Below, one piece after another: positions 36,593 to 46,443 of a DNA stretch of 64,000 bases. A program made the position numbers and the translations under genes. Each line of letters begins with the position of its first letter. Position 1 is the first letter of the stretch. Origin of the DNA: Marinomonas aquimarina (GTDB taxonomy: Bacteria > Pseudomonadota > Gammaproteobacteria > Pseudomonadales > Marinomonadaceae); contig NZ_FLOC01000013.1 in the NCBI RefSeq assembly GCF_900089755.1, forward strand, positions 56,682 through 120,681. Reading direction: 5' to 3'. The notes beneath the pieces are model-generated. The model saw nothing but the letters and a program-made list of their open reading frames with translations. It was not told the origin of the DNA and did no database searches.

Positions 36593-37978
36593 TTACAGGT
36601 TGATCACACGGACAAGAGGTTCTGTTGTCGGGCTTACCGCTTTGACATGAATAATGTGGCTTGTAGCGCTCGTATCGAGTGCTACAGGGATCTCGAAATT
36701 ACCCGCTTTCACCTTGACGGTATCGCCTTTGCGTTTCACATGAGCGGTTTGGTATTGCTTTGGTAATGAGGTAAAGGTACGCGTATCGGCGCTAGTAACA
36801 GCGCTTTGCAGCATGCCCGTGGCAAATCCCGCTAGAGGGTTGCTGTCATTAATTTGTTTCTGTGCCACCGTTTTAAGGAGAGTTCTGGTGATTTCACGAG
36901 TTAGAATTGAGTTGTAGTTTTTCTCAAACTCAGCACCGATGATTTTATCCATATCCGCAATCACTTCTGTCTTAACACCCTCTACTTGAATACTCGGAAA
37001 TGCTTGCTCACGGGCTTTCAGGCGCGGTAATGCAATACCTGTGTAAGCGACGTCTTCGGTAAATAGGAATAATGGTAAGTCTAGGCGGAACTCCTCTTTG
37101 ACCATGGATTCGCCATTTTCAAAAATGACCCAAACCATGTTATCGGTAGAGCTGCGGCCTTTGGCAAGGCTCTTAGCCAAATCTAAATCGGCTTTGACTT
37201 GTTTTGAGTTGGTCAGGCCGTAGACGCGTTTAAAAGCATCTGCCGCTTTGTTGTAATCCGAAGCAGATTTTCCGTTTAGGAGTAAGTTAAGGCCATATGA
37301 ATAAGTTGTGTATGGGTTAACGTAACCTTCATAGGGTTTCCACTGATCAAATGTGACGCCTTGAGCTTCCAACATCTTGCGAGTTTCGGCACTGTCTAGT
37401 GTTTTGGCAACGAACTCTGCAGGATCAAACTTGTTATCTCCTTGTTCGCCTTCTAACGCTTCTTCTTGCTGCTTGATTTGCTCAGCAAAAAACTCTGCTG
37501 CTCGGCGTTGACGCTCTTCGGCTCGGTTCCATTCTACTCGAGCGTTGTTGTAATCCCCCGCGTGCATAAAGTTCCAAGCTTTGTAGGTGTTTGTCATAAC
37601 ACCATCATATAGGGTTTGCTCATAATCTAGGAAAGCGTCATTGCCTACCATTGATAAGCCAGTCTGCAGCAAATTGCTGACAGTGCTTTCTTGGTCGACT
37701 TCTTTCATGGACTTTTCTGAGGCGTCAAATACTTGATTGGAAAGCTCATAGTCACCGGCATAGTTTAGAATGGCGCCTGCTTCAATCGCCCAAAGGATAT
37801 CGGAGACGGTTTGAGTCTCAGGGTCATAGCCAGACTCTTCCAGTGCAAATTGCGCCGCCGTTGTGTAATCGCCAGAGTGGACAGCTGAGGAGAATTGCTG
37901 GTCAGATTTAGTTGGCATGATGCCAGCACAACCGGTGAGAGTGACCGTAGTTGCGAGCAGTAGTAATGGTTTTTTCAT
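36593..37978 (-). CDS. COG3014-type lipoprotein
   Basis: A 461-aa lipoprotein with lipobox LTGC and lipidated C17. The N-terminal 250 residues are helical and TPR-like (SAVHSGDYTTAAQFAL, MHAGDYNNARVEWNRAEERQ, NKAADAFKRVYGLTNSKQV). The C-terminal half includes VWVIFENGESMVKEEFRLDLPL and TREITRTLLKTVAQKQ. The family is uncharacterised and often next to an LpoB-like gene, as here. The start ATG 37978 is taken for the GGAAG ribosome site 6 nt upstream and for the signal peptide; an in-frame ATG at 37984 is possible. It is the first gene of the cluster. Confidence 0.8.
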   Translation of the reverse strand: MKKPLLLLATTVTLTGCAGIMPTKSDQQFSSAVHSGDYTTAAQFALEESGYDPETQTVSDILWAIEAGAILNYAGDYELSNQVFDASEKSMKEVDQESTVSNLLQTGLSMVGNDAFLDYEQTLYDGVMTNTYKAWNFMHAGDYNNARVEWNRAEERQRRAAEFFAEQIKQQEEALEGEQGDNKFDPAEFVAKTLDSAETRKMLEAQGVTFDQWKPYEGYVNPYTTYSYGLNLLLNGKSASDYNKAADAFKRVYGLTNSKQVKADLDLAKSLAKGRSSTDNMVWVIFENGESMVKEEFRLDLPLFLFTEDVAYTGIALPRLKAREQAFPSIQVEGVKTEVIADMDKIIGAEFEKNYNSILTREITRTLLKTVAQKQINDSNPLAGFATGMLQSAVTSADTRTFTSLPKQYQTAHVKRKGDTVKVKAGNFEIPVALDTSATSHIIHVKAVSPTTEPLVRVINL

Positions 37979-38453
37979 TGTCATCTTCCAAGACATTAGT
38001 GAAGGAGTACCCTCTTCCTCGAGGGAAGCAAGCTTGAATAAGCCGTTCATTAGGTAGAAAGAAAGGAAGATGAGATGAGGGATTGCGGCATGACATCGTG
38101 TCGAGCACATAATCGGAAGACGTCTTGTCTTCATCAAAACAAATCCATTTGTTTTCTAACTGCAATTGTCAGCTATTCGTAAGCTTTGCGAGTATAGCAA
38201 TGTAAAAGAGAACGTTTTTGATTTCAATCAATTCGTCAGAGATGGCAACCTTGTTGTCTGTTTAAGTGGTTGATTTTGAATTGGAGGAAAATAGAGTTGG
38301 CTTTTTACACAATGTTTCAACTTTTTTTATATTTAAACTATTAGGTTTGCTATATTTCTAACTGCACCGCGATAGCTGGTCATGCTGAGGATTTTGGGGC
38401 TTATCGTGATGAGCGCTCAAATAAATAAGGATTGAAGGAAGGTAGTAGCGTAG
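37979..38453. other. Intergenic region with divergent promoters
   Basis: 475 nt with no convincing gene. It separates the minus-strand envelope cluster from the plus-strand signalling block and must carry both promoters. It is AT-rich between about 38260 and 38360. GAAGGAAGG before 38454 is the ribosome site of the kinase gene. Confidence 0.5.
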
Positions 38454-41400
38454 ATGGCGCGTGTCTTAAAAGTGATTCTTTTAACGGCTTTAAGTTATTT
38501 CTTGGCTGGTTGGTTGGGGCAGGTCTTTGCGATTCCTCCAGGGTACGCTACCGTCATTTGGCCGGCATCAGGTGTGGCGATCGCTGCCTGTATCTTAGCT
38601 GGCTACACACCTGTATTGGGTGTGTTTTTAGGCTCTACGCTAGTTAATATTAGTATTGGCTATAGTAACTCTGGAGAGATCAGCTTTCTGGTGCCTATGC
38701 TGATTGCTGCGGGTAGTGCTCTGCAAACCACCCTCAGTTATGCGCTGGTACGCTTGTTTATTGGCAAAACGCTAGAGTTTTACAATATTCGCCACGTGCT
38801 CAGTTTTATTGTACTCGCTGGTCCACTGGGTTGTTTGGTGAGTGCTAGTACAGGGTCTATGATTCTGTACACTCACGATATTATTCAACGCGAACAGGTA
38901 TTGCTGACTTGGCTAAGCTGGTGGCTAGGGGATTCGGTGGGCGTAGTTGTCGTCGTGCCGTGGCTAGCGGTGTTGTTCCGCAAGCAATTTTCAGTCTATT
39001 ACGATCACCCTGCGCGGGTGTTTCTAGCCCTTTTTATTGTCTTTCTGACCACTGCGATTCTGTCGGTTTCAACCGCCTACTTTGAGCTCAACAAACAGCG
39101 CCAAGCCTTTGAATCTAATGCTGATTTGAATTCTACCCTATTAAGTGAACGCATTAAAAACTCAGTCGACATTCTGTACAGCATGGCAGGCTATGTACGT
39201 GGCAGTGGTTCTGTCAGTGCTCAGGAGTTTCATGATTTTAGCGAAAGCATCATGAGTCAGGATCGGGCCATCAAAGCGCTGTCGATTAATCATGTATTAG
39301 ATGGCCTAGAACTCTCTCAGTACGAAGCAGAGATGGCCGATTTGCATGGTTTTCCATTTCAAGTGCAGCAAAGAAATGCGGCTGGTGAGATGGAGCCTGT
39401 GAGTGCCCGTGACCGATATGTGTCGGTGGGTTTGATTTATCCACTTGAACCAAACCTTAAGGCTTTGGGGTTTGACGTCTATTCTGAAGAGTCACGTCGT
39501 TTAGCCATTAAAAATGCAATCCGTTTAAACTCGGCGGTTCCCACGTCGGCGATTAACTTGGTGCAAAATTCCAAAGCCGTACTAATGTTTTTACCCGCGT
39601 ATAAAAATCAAAAATTATACGCGATGGCCACTTCGTTATTTGAAATCAATGATATCTCTGCGCGTATTTTAGAACGCAGCCAATTAGCCAATATTGAAGT
39701 GTATTTGGTGGATCGCCAGGCCAGTCAGCAGCCCTATATTTTAGCTTCAAGCGCGAACGCTTCATTGTCTGTTGAAGACTTAATTCAAGGGCTTAATGAG
39801 CGGACGTTCCCCGCCATGCATCGTGCCATGATTCCGGTGGGGGCGCATCGCTGGGAATTGGTCCATGTCAGCCATTCTAAGTTTATTGAGCAGCCTTGGG
39901 GCACGCACTTTGTTTTAGTGGGCGGGTTATTCGTCGCCGGCTTACTAGGTTGGGTGCTGAGTTTGGTGTTTAGTCATGCGGCGCAAATTGAAAGGCAGGT
40001 GGCGGTGCGCACCAAAGAGCTGTCCCAAGCCAACAATGCGTTGCGTGAATCGGGTGAGAAACTGAAGCGGGCAACGCTGGATGCGCAAGACGCGAACCAA
40101 GCCAAAAGCCGTTTTCTAGCCAACATGAGCCATGAGATCCGAACTCCTTTAAATGGCATGCTGGGGAGTTTGTCTTTATTACAAGGCAAGTCGTTAAGCA
40201 GTGAACAGCAGAAACTTGTGGAATTGGCTCATCAAAGCGGTGATGCCTTGTTGGATTTGGTCAACGACATCTTGGATTTATCGAAGATTGAAGCCGGTGA
40301 GCTGGAACTGGAGCCACAATATTTCGATCTGCAGGATCTGCTCGAAGATATTTCCAGTTTGATGCGAATTAAAGCCGAAGAAAAAGGGCTTAATTTGATT
40401 GCACCAAGCGGCTTATTGCCAGAATGCATGGTCTACGCTGACCGCTTGCGTGTGCGTCAAATTGTACTGAATTTGTTAGGCAATGCGATTAAGTTCACTG
40501 GGACCGGGGGATCGGTGCGTCTTGTGGCTGAGCAGGTCAAGCGTGAGCAAGATCAGGCGACTTATCGAATCGCTATTATTGATACCGGTATTGGTATCTC
40601 TGATAACCTACAGGCACGTCTATTCCAGCGCTTTAAACAAGCGGACACCTCGACCACACGCCGTTATGGCGGTACGGGTCTAGGTCTTGCGATTAGTAAA
40701 GAGTTAGTGGATGCCATGGCGGGGCGTATCAATGTTGAAAGCCAACTGGGGCAAGGGGCGAACTTCTGGTTTGAGCTGGATTTAACGGTACAAGATAAAC
40801 CAGTTAATCCTGAGCATGAAGTATGGCAGTCACTCGGCACTATTTATCTAGTGAGCCAAACTTAGTCGGATTTGCCCTATGTAAAAGCATTGTTGAGCGC
40901 TTGGAACTGCCAAGTTACCTATCTTGATACTCTAGATCATATGGCGCATGCCTCGGCACAAGACATTATCTTGTTAGATGAGCAGATGCTGAATGAGTCT
41001 ACCCGAGAAAAATTGGCCTCGCTGCAAGGGCCGGTGATTGAGCTGGTGGGCCAAAATAAGCAGTCGGAGCCGCCAGAGTCCTGTTTTGCTGCTTCAGTGT
41101 ACAAGCCTGTGCATCGACGAGCATTGTACGCTGCGATTGAAAACGCTCTGCTACAGGAAGAAGAGTCTGATGCGGTAAACCTAGAAGAACCGTCGTCAGC
41201 GCCTGAGCAGCAAGCATTGGTACTGTTAGTCGAAGATAACTTAACCAACCAAATCGTGGCGAAGGGCATCTTGGGTCTGTTTGGTTTGACGGTTGAGGTC
41301 GCGGAAAACGGTGAAGTGGCGTTGGCTATGCTGAAAGAGACCACTTACAACCTGATTTTCATGGACTGCCAAATGCCGGTGATGGATGGCTATGAAGCCA

Positions 41401-41597
41401 CACGCGCCATTCGCGAGCTGGATCCTAGCAGTGCCACACCGAAAGGTGTTCCGGTGATTGCTTTAAGCGCCAACGCTATGAAAGGAGACGATCAACTCTG
41501 TTTCGATGCGGGGATGGACGATCATGTAGCCAAGCCGATCTCAAAAGACCGCCTCGGTGAAGTGATTGAGCTCTGGTTGGGGAAAAAGCATAGTTAA
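38454..41597 (+). pseudogene. MASE1/CHASE hybrid histidine kinase interrupted by an in-frame amber codon
   Basis: One reading frame of 1,048 codons with a single TAG at codon 804 (40863-40865). Before it: MASE1-type membrane domain of 8 or so helices (about 8-178), a further helix near 188-205, a CHASE sensor domain (about 215-430), a helix near 483-505, HisKA with phospho-acceptor H560 in ANMSHEIRTPLNG, and HATPase motifs NLLGNAIKFTG, DTGIGIS and GGTGLGLAIS. After it: a degenerate receiver and a full receiver with VLLVEDN and LIFMDCQMPVMDGYEA (phospho-Asp at codon 971). The stop falls at the first receiver. The first 803 residues would still form a complete kinase without receivers. TTG 40872 could restart the second part. 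Confidence 0.88.
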
Positions 41598-41686
41598 ATT
41601 TTCTTGGGGCTGTCATCAGTACTCCACAGAACCTTGGTAATCTGCTTTAACGGGGTTACTAACATGTTGACGAGGCATAGAGTTCA

Positions 41687-43141
41687 ATGAAAGGAATATT
41701 CTCGCTCTTGGTGCTGATCTGCTTGATCAGCAACAGTGCACTGGCTGCGAAGGTTGTGTTTACTTCTAATGTGCCTGAGCTGTTTGCGCAAGAAAACGGC
41801 TACTCCCTAGCGAAGATGTCTGCCTTCGTGAAGCGCCTAAAGCAGGGCCAAGAGCCGGTCTTGTTTATTCATGGCGGTGATAGCCTCTCGCCGAATCCTT
41901 TGTCGGTCTATGACAAGGGGGCGCACATGATCTCAATTATGAACGCCATGGGGGTGGATGTGTTGGCGGTCAACCGTCGTGAGTTTAACGAAGGGATTGA
42001 TCAAGTCACCTTGCTGAGTTCAAAAGCCCAATTCCCTATGGTGCTGTCTAATCTGCATGATCGACGTACCATGAGTAATGTTGAAGGCGTGCTGCCTTAT
42101 GTGATCTTGCCGGTGGGAGACCTTAATGTCGCAGTGCTGATGACAGTGTCAGAAAGCATCAATTCCACCTTTTTATTTAATACTGCTGCGGTGTATGAGA
42201 GTGCTGAGCAGATCAATCGATGGGTGAATCAAGCGCGTATTAGTGGTGCTGATAAAGTGATCCTAGTGACAGAGCGTGATTACCTCAAAAAGGTGCCAGT
42301 CGACAGTCTTGTGGATATCGATGTGGTCTTTGTGACGCAAGATGTTGTTGATAAACAACTTTCTGAATCACCGTTGGTGATCGCTTCGGGCGGTGTGGAT
42401 GATGAGATGGTGGTGCTTGAGATGAGTGCTGAGTCCGTCTCTGCAGAAGTGGTGCACACAGCCGACGAACAGCCGGATGCGCTGATGAACAGTGTCATCA
42501 GTCGTTATACCAGTCAGCTTGATGTGGTATTAGGTCAACAACTAGCGACCTTAGCTGGGCCAATGGACTCCCTACGGGAGACCTTAAGAAGCGCCGAGTC
42601 GAGCTGGGGCAACATCGTGGTCGATGCTGTGCGCCAATATACCCAAGCAGACTTTGCGGCCATCATAGGTGGCAGTATTCGCGGCTACCGTGAATACGAA
42701 ACAGGCTATGTGCTGACGCGTCGTGATATACAGCGAGAATTACCTTTCGGCGGTACAGTTTATGTCGTTAAGCTTAGTCCGACAAAGTTAAAGCAGGTAT
42801 TGGAGCATGGTGTGTCAGATGTGGAGGGCTATGATGGACGCTTTTTACAAGTCTCTGGTCTACGTTACCAGTACGATGCCAATCGCCCCGTAGGAAGCCG
42901 TATCGTCTCCCTAACAGATGCTTCAGGTCAGCCATTGACGGCTTCTGCATACACCTTGGCCATTTCTGATTATATGTTTGATGGTGGTGACGGCTATGAT
43001 TTCACTGATAGCAATGTGGTGTCCGATAAGGTCAGCAGTCAGCGCCTAATGTGGAATATAGTGTCCGATTATTTGGAGCAATTTGACACCATTATGCCGG
43101 CTCTTGAAGGGCGTATAGAGAATCTGACAGTCTCGCAGTAA
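41687..43141 (+). CDS. Secreted 5'-nucleotidase-like protein with degenerate metal site
   Basis: A 484-aa exported protein (signal peptide ending ALA at about 20) with the two-domain layout of UshA-type nucleotidases. In the N-terminal domain the metal motifs are eroded: DxHG is replaced by SNVPEL, GNHE by VNRREF and GHTH by TQDVVD, while GGD survives in HGGDSLSPN. The C-terminal domain keeps the substrate-side motifs IIGGSIRGY, PFGGTVYVVKLS and DYMFDGGDGYDF. It looks like a binding protein that has lost catalysis. It ends 12 nt before a diguanylate cyclase with a large periplasmic part. Confidence 0.82.
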   Translation: MKGIFSLLVLICLISNSALAAKVVFTSNVPELFAQENGYSLAKMSAFVKRLKQGQEPVLFIHGGDSLSPNPLSVYDKGAHMISIMNAMGVDVLAVNRREFNEGIDQVTLLSSKAQFPMVLSNLHDRRTMSNVEGVLPYVILPVGDLNVAVLMTVSESINSTFLFNTAAVYESAEQINRWVNQARISGADKVILVTERDYLKKVPVDSLVDIDVVFVTQDVVDKQLSESPLVIASGGVDDEMVVLEMSAESVSAEVVHTADEQPDALMNSVISRYTSQLDVVLGQQLATLAGPMDSLRETLRSAESSWGNIVVDAVRQYTQADFAAIIGGSIRGYREYETGYVLTRRDIQRELPFGGTVYVVKLSPTKLKQVLEHGVSDVEGYDGRFLQVSGLRYQYDANRPVGSRIVSLTDASGQPLTASAYTLAISDYMFDGGDGYDFTDSNVVSDKVSSQRLMWNIVSDYLEQFDTIMPALEGRIENLTVSQ

Positions 43142-43153
43142 AGGCTTGAAATT

Positions 43154-45115
43154 ATGGCAGAAGTAACCGGTCACTTACGCAAAAGCCTCCGTATCAGGAT
43201 AACCGCCGCCGTATTGATTATGGTGCTGTTGATGCTATGTACCGGTGGTCTTTGCTTTTTCTATTTCCTAAAGTTAAGTGAGTCTGTCAAGCTACAGTCG
43301 GACCGTGAGTTACCTGCGTTGCAAGTGCTCAATGGTGCCCAGCTTAGCATTACTCGGTTGTCCAATCTGGCGAACGAAGTCGCCAACAGTACCTCTCCCG
43401 CTTATAGCCGTATTCTGATGTCTCAGGTGCGAGATGAAATCAGTGAACTGCAAAACAGTTTGCTGAAGCTTACGGATCGTAATGAGCAAATCACTCGCCT
43501 GACTGAAATCGTCGCGAAAGTTGAGCCCAGTGTGACCAGTATGTCGATGTCCAAAGCGATGCTCGATCAAGTGGAAGCAGCGCTGCAGGAGCAGGTAACG
43601 CGTGCCTTACGTCAAGTGGTGCAAACGCATAAGGGGGCACGCCAAGCCGCGGTCGAGGAGACTTTGGATGAGCTCTTACTGGAGCTGAACCATTTGCTGA
43701 GCGCCAAGCATTTATATGAGCAGAATCAAATAGTGTTTACGCTTAAAGAGCAGCTAACGCAGCTAAATCGTATCGCACCGATGATTCACGCGCAGTTATC
43801 TCCTTTATTGAGTTCCCCTAAAGGTGTGTTTGACTTGCTCGCACAACGGGAACAACACCGCTCTGAAGTCGTAGGATTGAGTACACAAAATAAAATCCTA
43901 TTAGGGAATGTGGTCGATTTCGGGCACCGAGTGTATATGGACATGGAAGCTAACGTGGCGCAGCAAGCGGAACAGTTATCCGAGAATGCACAAAGTTTTA
44001 TCGATGGCCTAGTGTTAGCCTTCGCCGTGCAGCTGCTGGTTGCCCTTTCCTTGCTTGGCTACTTACACCGTCAACTGTTTAGGCGTTTGCAGGCATTAAA
44101 AGGTTTAGTGGGGCAGAAGCGTACGATTACGGATGAAGACGTGGCATTTTTCGATGCCCAGAATGAGCTGGGTAGCTTGGTAAAAAAGTTGCAGAGCTAT
44201 ATGAATACCATCACCACACAGCAAGCCCAGATTGAGACGACGAGTCAGCAATTGCAGACGATTATTAAGCATTCACATATGAAGATTGCAGTGTTGATTG
44301 ATGGTCAGCTGCAGTACTGCAGTGATGCCCTTAAACAGCTGTTTGCCAATCGAGCTCTGACCAGCTTGGAGAGCTTTCCTGATGACGTAGTGAATCATAT
44401 TAAAGCGGTGCTTGAGAATCAGGCGAATACAGAGGAGGGAGCATTTTGGGATGTGGAGAGTCAGAGTTGGTACGACATCACCCGAGATACCATCATTTGG
44501 CAAAACCAACACGCCGATTTAATCAGCTTTGCTGATGTGACCGAGCAGATTCAAGCCCAGCAAGAATTCAAACGTACCTTGTCTGAGGTCGAGAATGAGG
44601 CTCAGATAGACCCATTGACGGGCTTACTGAACCGCAAAACGTTCGACACCACTGTGATGAATGCAAGCCACGAGGAAATGCTGTCACACTTTGCCATCTT
44701 GTTGTTTGATGTGGACTTTTTCAAAGAATATAACGATCAGCTTGGCCATTTACAGGGTGACAATGTGTTGAAAATGGTGGCCGCGGTGATTCAGCGTAAT
44801 ACCCCAAGTGAGGGGGCTGCCATCCGTTATGGTGGAGAAGAGCTGTTGGTGTATTTACCGGATACTCAGGTCAAAACGGCACTTGATATTGCGCAAACCA
44901 TTGTTGAGGATATCTTTAGCCAAGATGTGCCGCATCCTGCTTCGCCACATCGTTATTTGAGTGTCAGTTGTGGCGTGAGTATGCAAACGCAAGCGACTGA
45001 ATCTGTATTGCAAGTGTTTGATCAAGCTGACAAAAGTCTTTATAAAGCGAAGCGTAGCGGGCGCAATTGTGTCATGCTTTGGTCTGACACCAAGGCAGAG
45101 CAAGACCTGTTGTAA
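43154..45115 (+). CDS. Transmembrane diguanylate cyclase
   Basis: A 653-aa inner-membrane protein. TM1 lies at about 16-39 and TM2 near 283-303, enclosing a helical periplasmic sensor domain of about 240 residues. A coiled linker, a PAS-like segment (MKIAVLIDGQLQYCSDALKQL) and a GGDEF domain follow. The active motif is GGEEL at 560-564, and DVDFFKEYNDQLGHLQGD is intact, so it should make c-di-GMP. The RxxD inhibitory site is absent (GAAIRYGGEE). Translation likely begins at ATG 43154, 12 nt after the nucleotidase-like gene, which may feed its sensor domain. Confidence 0.9.
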   Translation: MAEVTGHLRKSLRIRITAAVLIMVLLMLCTGGLCFFYFLKLSESVKLQSDRELPALQVLNGAQLSITRLSNLANEVANSTSPAYSRILMSQVRDEISELQNSLLKLTDRNEQITRLTEIVAKVEPSVTSMSMSKAMLDQVEAALQEQVTRALRQVVQTHKGARQAAVEETLDELLLELNHLLSAKHLYEQNQIVFTLKEQLTQLNRIAPMIHAQLSPLLSSPKGVFDLLAQREQHRSEVVGLSTQNKILLGNVVDFGHRVYMDMEANVAQQAEQLSENAQSFIDGLVLAFAVQLLVALSLLGYLHRQLFRRLQALKGLVGQKRTITDEDVAFFDAQNELGSLVKKLQSYMNTITTQQAQIETTSQQLQTIIKHSHMKIAVLIDGQLQYCSDALKQLFANRALTSLESFPDDVVNHIKAVLENQANTEEGAFWDVESQSWYDITRDTIIWQNQHADLISFADVTEQIQAQQEFKRTLSEVENEAQIDPLTGLLNRKTFDTTVMNASHEEMLSHFAILLFDVDFFKEYNDQLGHLQGDNVLKMVAAVIQRNTPSEGAAIRYGGEELLVYLPDTQVKTALDIAQTIVEDIFSQDVPHPASPHRYLSVSCGVSMQTQATESVLQVFDQADKSLYKAKRSGRNCVMLWSDTKAEQDLL

Positions 45116-45147
45116 TCTTTAAAAATGATTTAAGTAGATAGTTTTAT

Positions 45148-46323
45148 ATGGCAAATGTTACGCGTCGACTCATTATTCCTGACTCAGTACGAATTCACCG
45201 CTACCAAAGTTTGCCTGAGCTTGCGCCTTCCGTGTTGTTTTTTAGTGGCGGCTCCGCGCTCAATAAGATCTCTCGGGAATTAAAACGTTATACGCACCAT
45301 TCCATTCATATGGTCACGCCGTTTGATTCAGGTGGCAGTTCCGCCAAACTGCGGCAAGCGTTTAACATGCCGGCGGTAGGGGATTTACGCAGTCGCATCA
45401 TGGCCTTGGCTGATGAAACCGTGCTGGGGCAACCCGATGTATTTGAATTGTTCCGCTATCGTCTCTGTGATGACGCCAGTCCAGCGCAGTTGGCGCAGGA
45501 ATTAGCGCAACTTGCAGACGGCTCGCATGTGTTAATGCAGCCAGTGGTGGCGCCCATGAAAGCGCTGATCAAAACGCAACTGGTGCGTCTTTGTAAGCAC
45601 TTACCCGAAGACTTTGATTTGCGCGGTGCCAGTGTCGGGAACCTGATCATTGCGGGGGGCTACTTAGGTCATCAGCAGCTGCTTGATCCGATTGTATTTT
45701 TGTTCTCGCGCTTGGTGAAAACGCTGGGACAGGTCACCACCATCGTTGACGATACTCATCACTTAGGCGTGCGTTTACAGTCGGGCGACGTGATTCTAGG
45801 GCAACACCTTATCACCGGCAAAGAGCATGCACCCTTGGCGCAGCCAATCTCCGAAATCTGGCTCAATCAGGGGTTAGAAGAAGAGCGACCTGTATCTGCT
45901 TATTTGCCAGAAGATCGTCGTCATAGCATCGAACAAGCGGATTTGATTTGTTACCCACCAGGCAGTTTTTTTACCAGTTTGATGGCGAACTTATTGGTGT
46001 CTGGTGTCGCCCAAGCGGTGATACTCAATCCGAACCCTAAGATCTACCTCCCCAATTTGGGCGTTGACCCAGAGCAATTAGGCTGGACACTGATGGCGCG
46101 AATTGAATACATGCTGGTGAAGTTGCTTGGATCGCCCACGGTAAACCTGCATACTCCGGTACTGAATTGGGTATTGCTAGATCAGGACTATGATTATGGT
46201 GAGCTTGATATGGCGACCCTTGCGAAGTGGGGTGTGTCAGTGGTCAAAACGCCGCTAATCAAGGATAAACCTGAGCGTTACGATGAGTGTTTAGTCGCTG
46301 AGGCACTGCTTTCTTTTGCCTAG
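45148..46323 (+). CDS. CofD-like (2-phospho-lactate transferase superfamily) protein
   Basis: A 391-aa protein of the CofD/YvcK fold. The N-terminal nucleotide site FFSGGSALNKISREL and the MVTPFDSGGSSAKLRQAF segment are clear, and SVGNLIIAGGYL and DLICYPPGSFFTSL are the other family motifs. CofD itself transfers phospholactate-type groups to make F420, but no F420 gene is near and these marine bacteria are not known for F420. YvcK relatives instead bind UDP-sugars and control cell-wall metabolism. It may belong to the GAK-type CofD subgroup, which this reading cannot decide. It starts 32 nt after the cyclase. Confidence 0.8.
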   Translation: MANVTRRLIIPDSVRIHRYQSLPELAPSVLFFSGGSALNKISRELKRYTHHSIHMVTPFDSGGSSAKLRQAFNMPAVGDLRSRIMALADETVLGQPDVFELFRYRLCDDASPAQLAQELAQLADGSHVLMQPVVAPMKALIKTQLVRLCKHLPEDFDLRGASVGNLIIAGGYLGHQQLLDPIVFLFSRLVKTLGQVTTIVDDTHHLGVRLQSGDVILGQHLITGKEHAPLAQPISEIWLNQGLEEERPVSAYLPEDRRHSIEQADLICYPPGSFFTSLMANLLVSGVAQAVILNPNPKIYLPNLGVDPEQLGWTLMARIEYMLVKLLGSPTVNLHTPVLNWVLLDQDYDYGELDMATLAKWGVSVVKTPLIKDKPERYDECLVAEALLSFA

Positions 46324-46391
46324 TATAAGAGCCACTCTTATTAGGCTATAAATCGTGTTATGAAAGCGATACACTTGTGAATCATTTGTAG

Positions 46392-46420
46392 AAAAAATGA
46401 GCTGTAAGGCTCATTTTTTT
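46392..46420 (+). terminator. Intrinsic terminator after the CofD-like gene
   Basis: AAAAAATGAGC pairs with GCTCATTTTTT around a 6-nt loop and ends in T residues. It splits the signalling block into two transcripts, kinase-to-CofD and regulator-to-cyclase. Confidence 0.85.
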
Positions 46421-46443
46421 ATAGGCTAGGCGGTCGTATTTTC

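Noticed and set aside
40860..40880. Frameshift as the cause of the split kinase
   Set aside because: The two parts are in the same frame; a single TAG explains the break.
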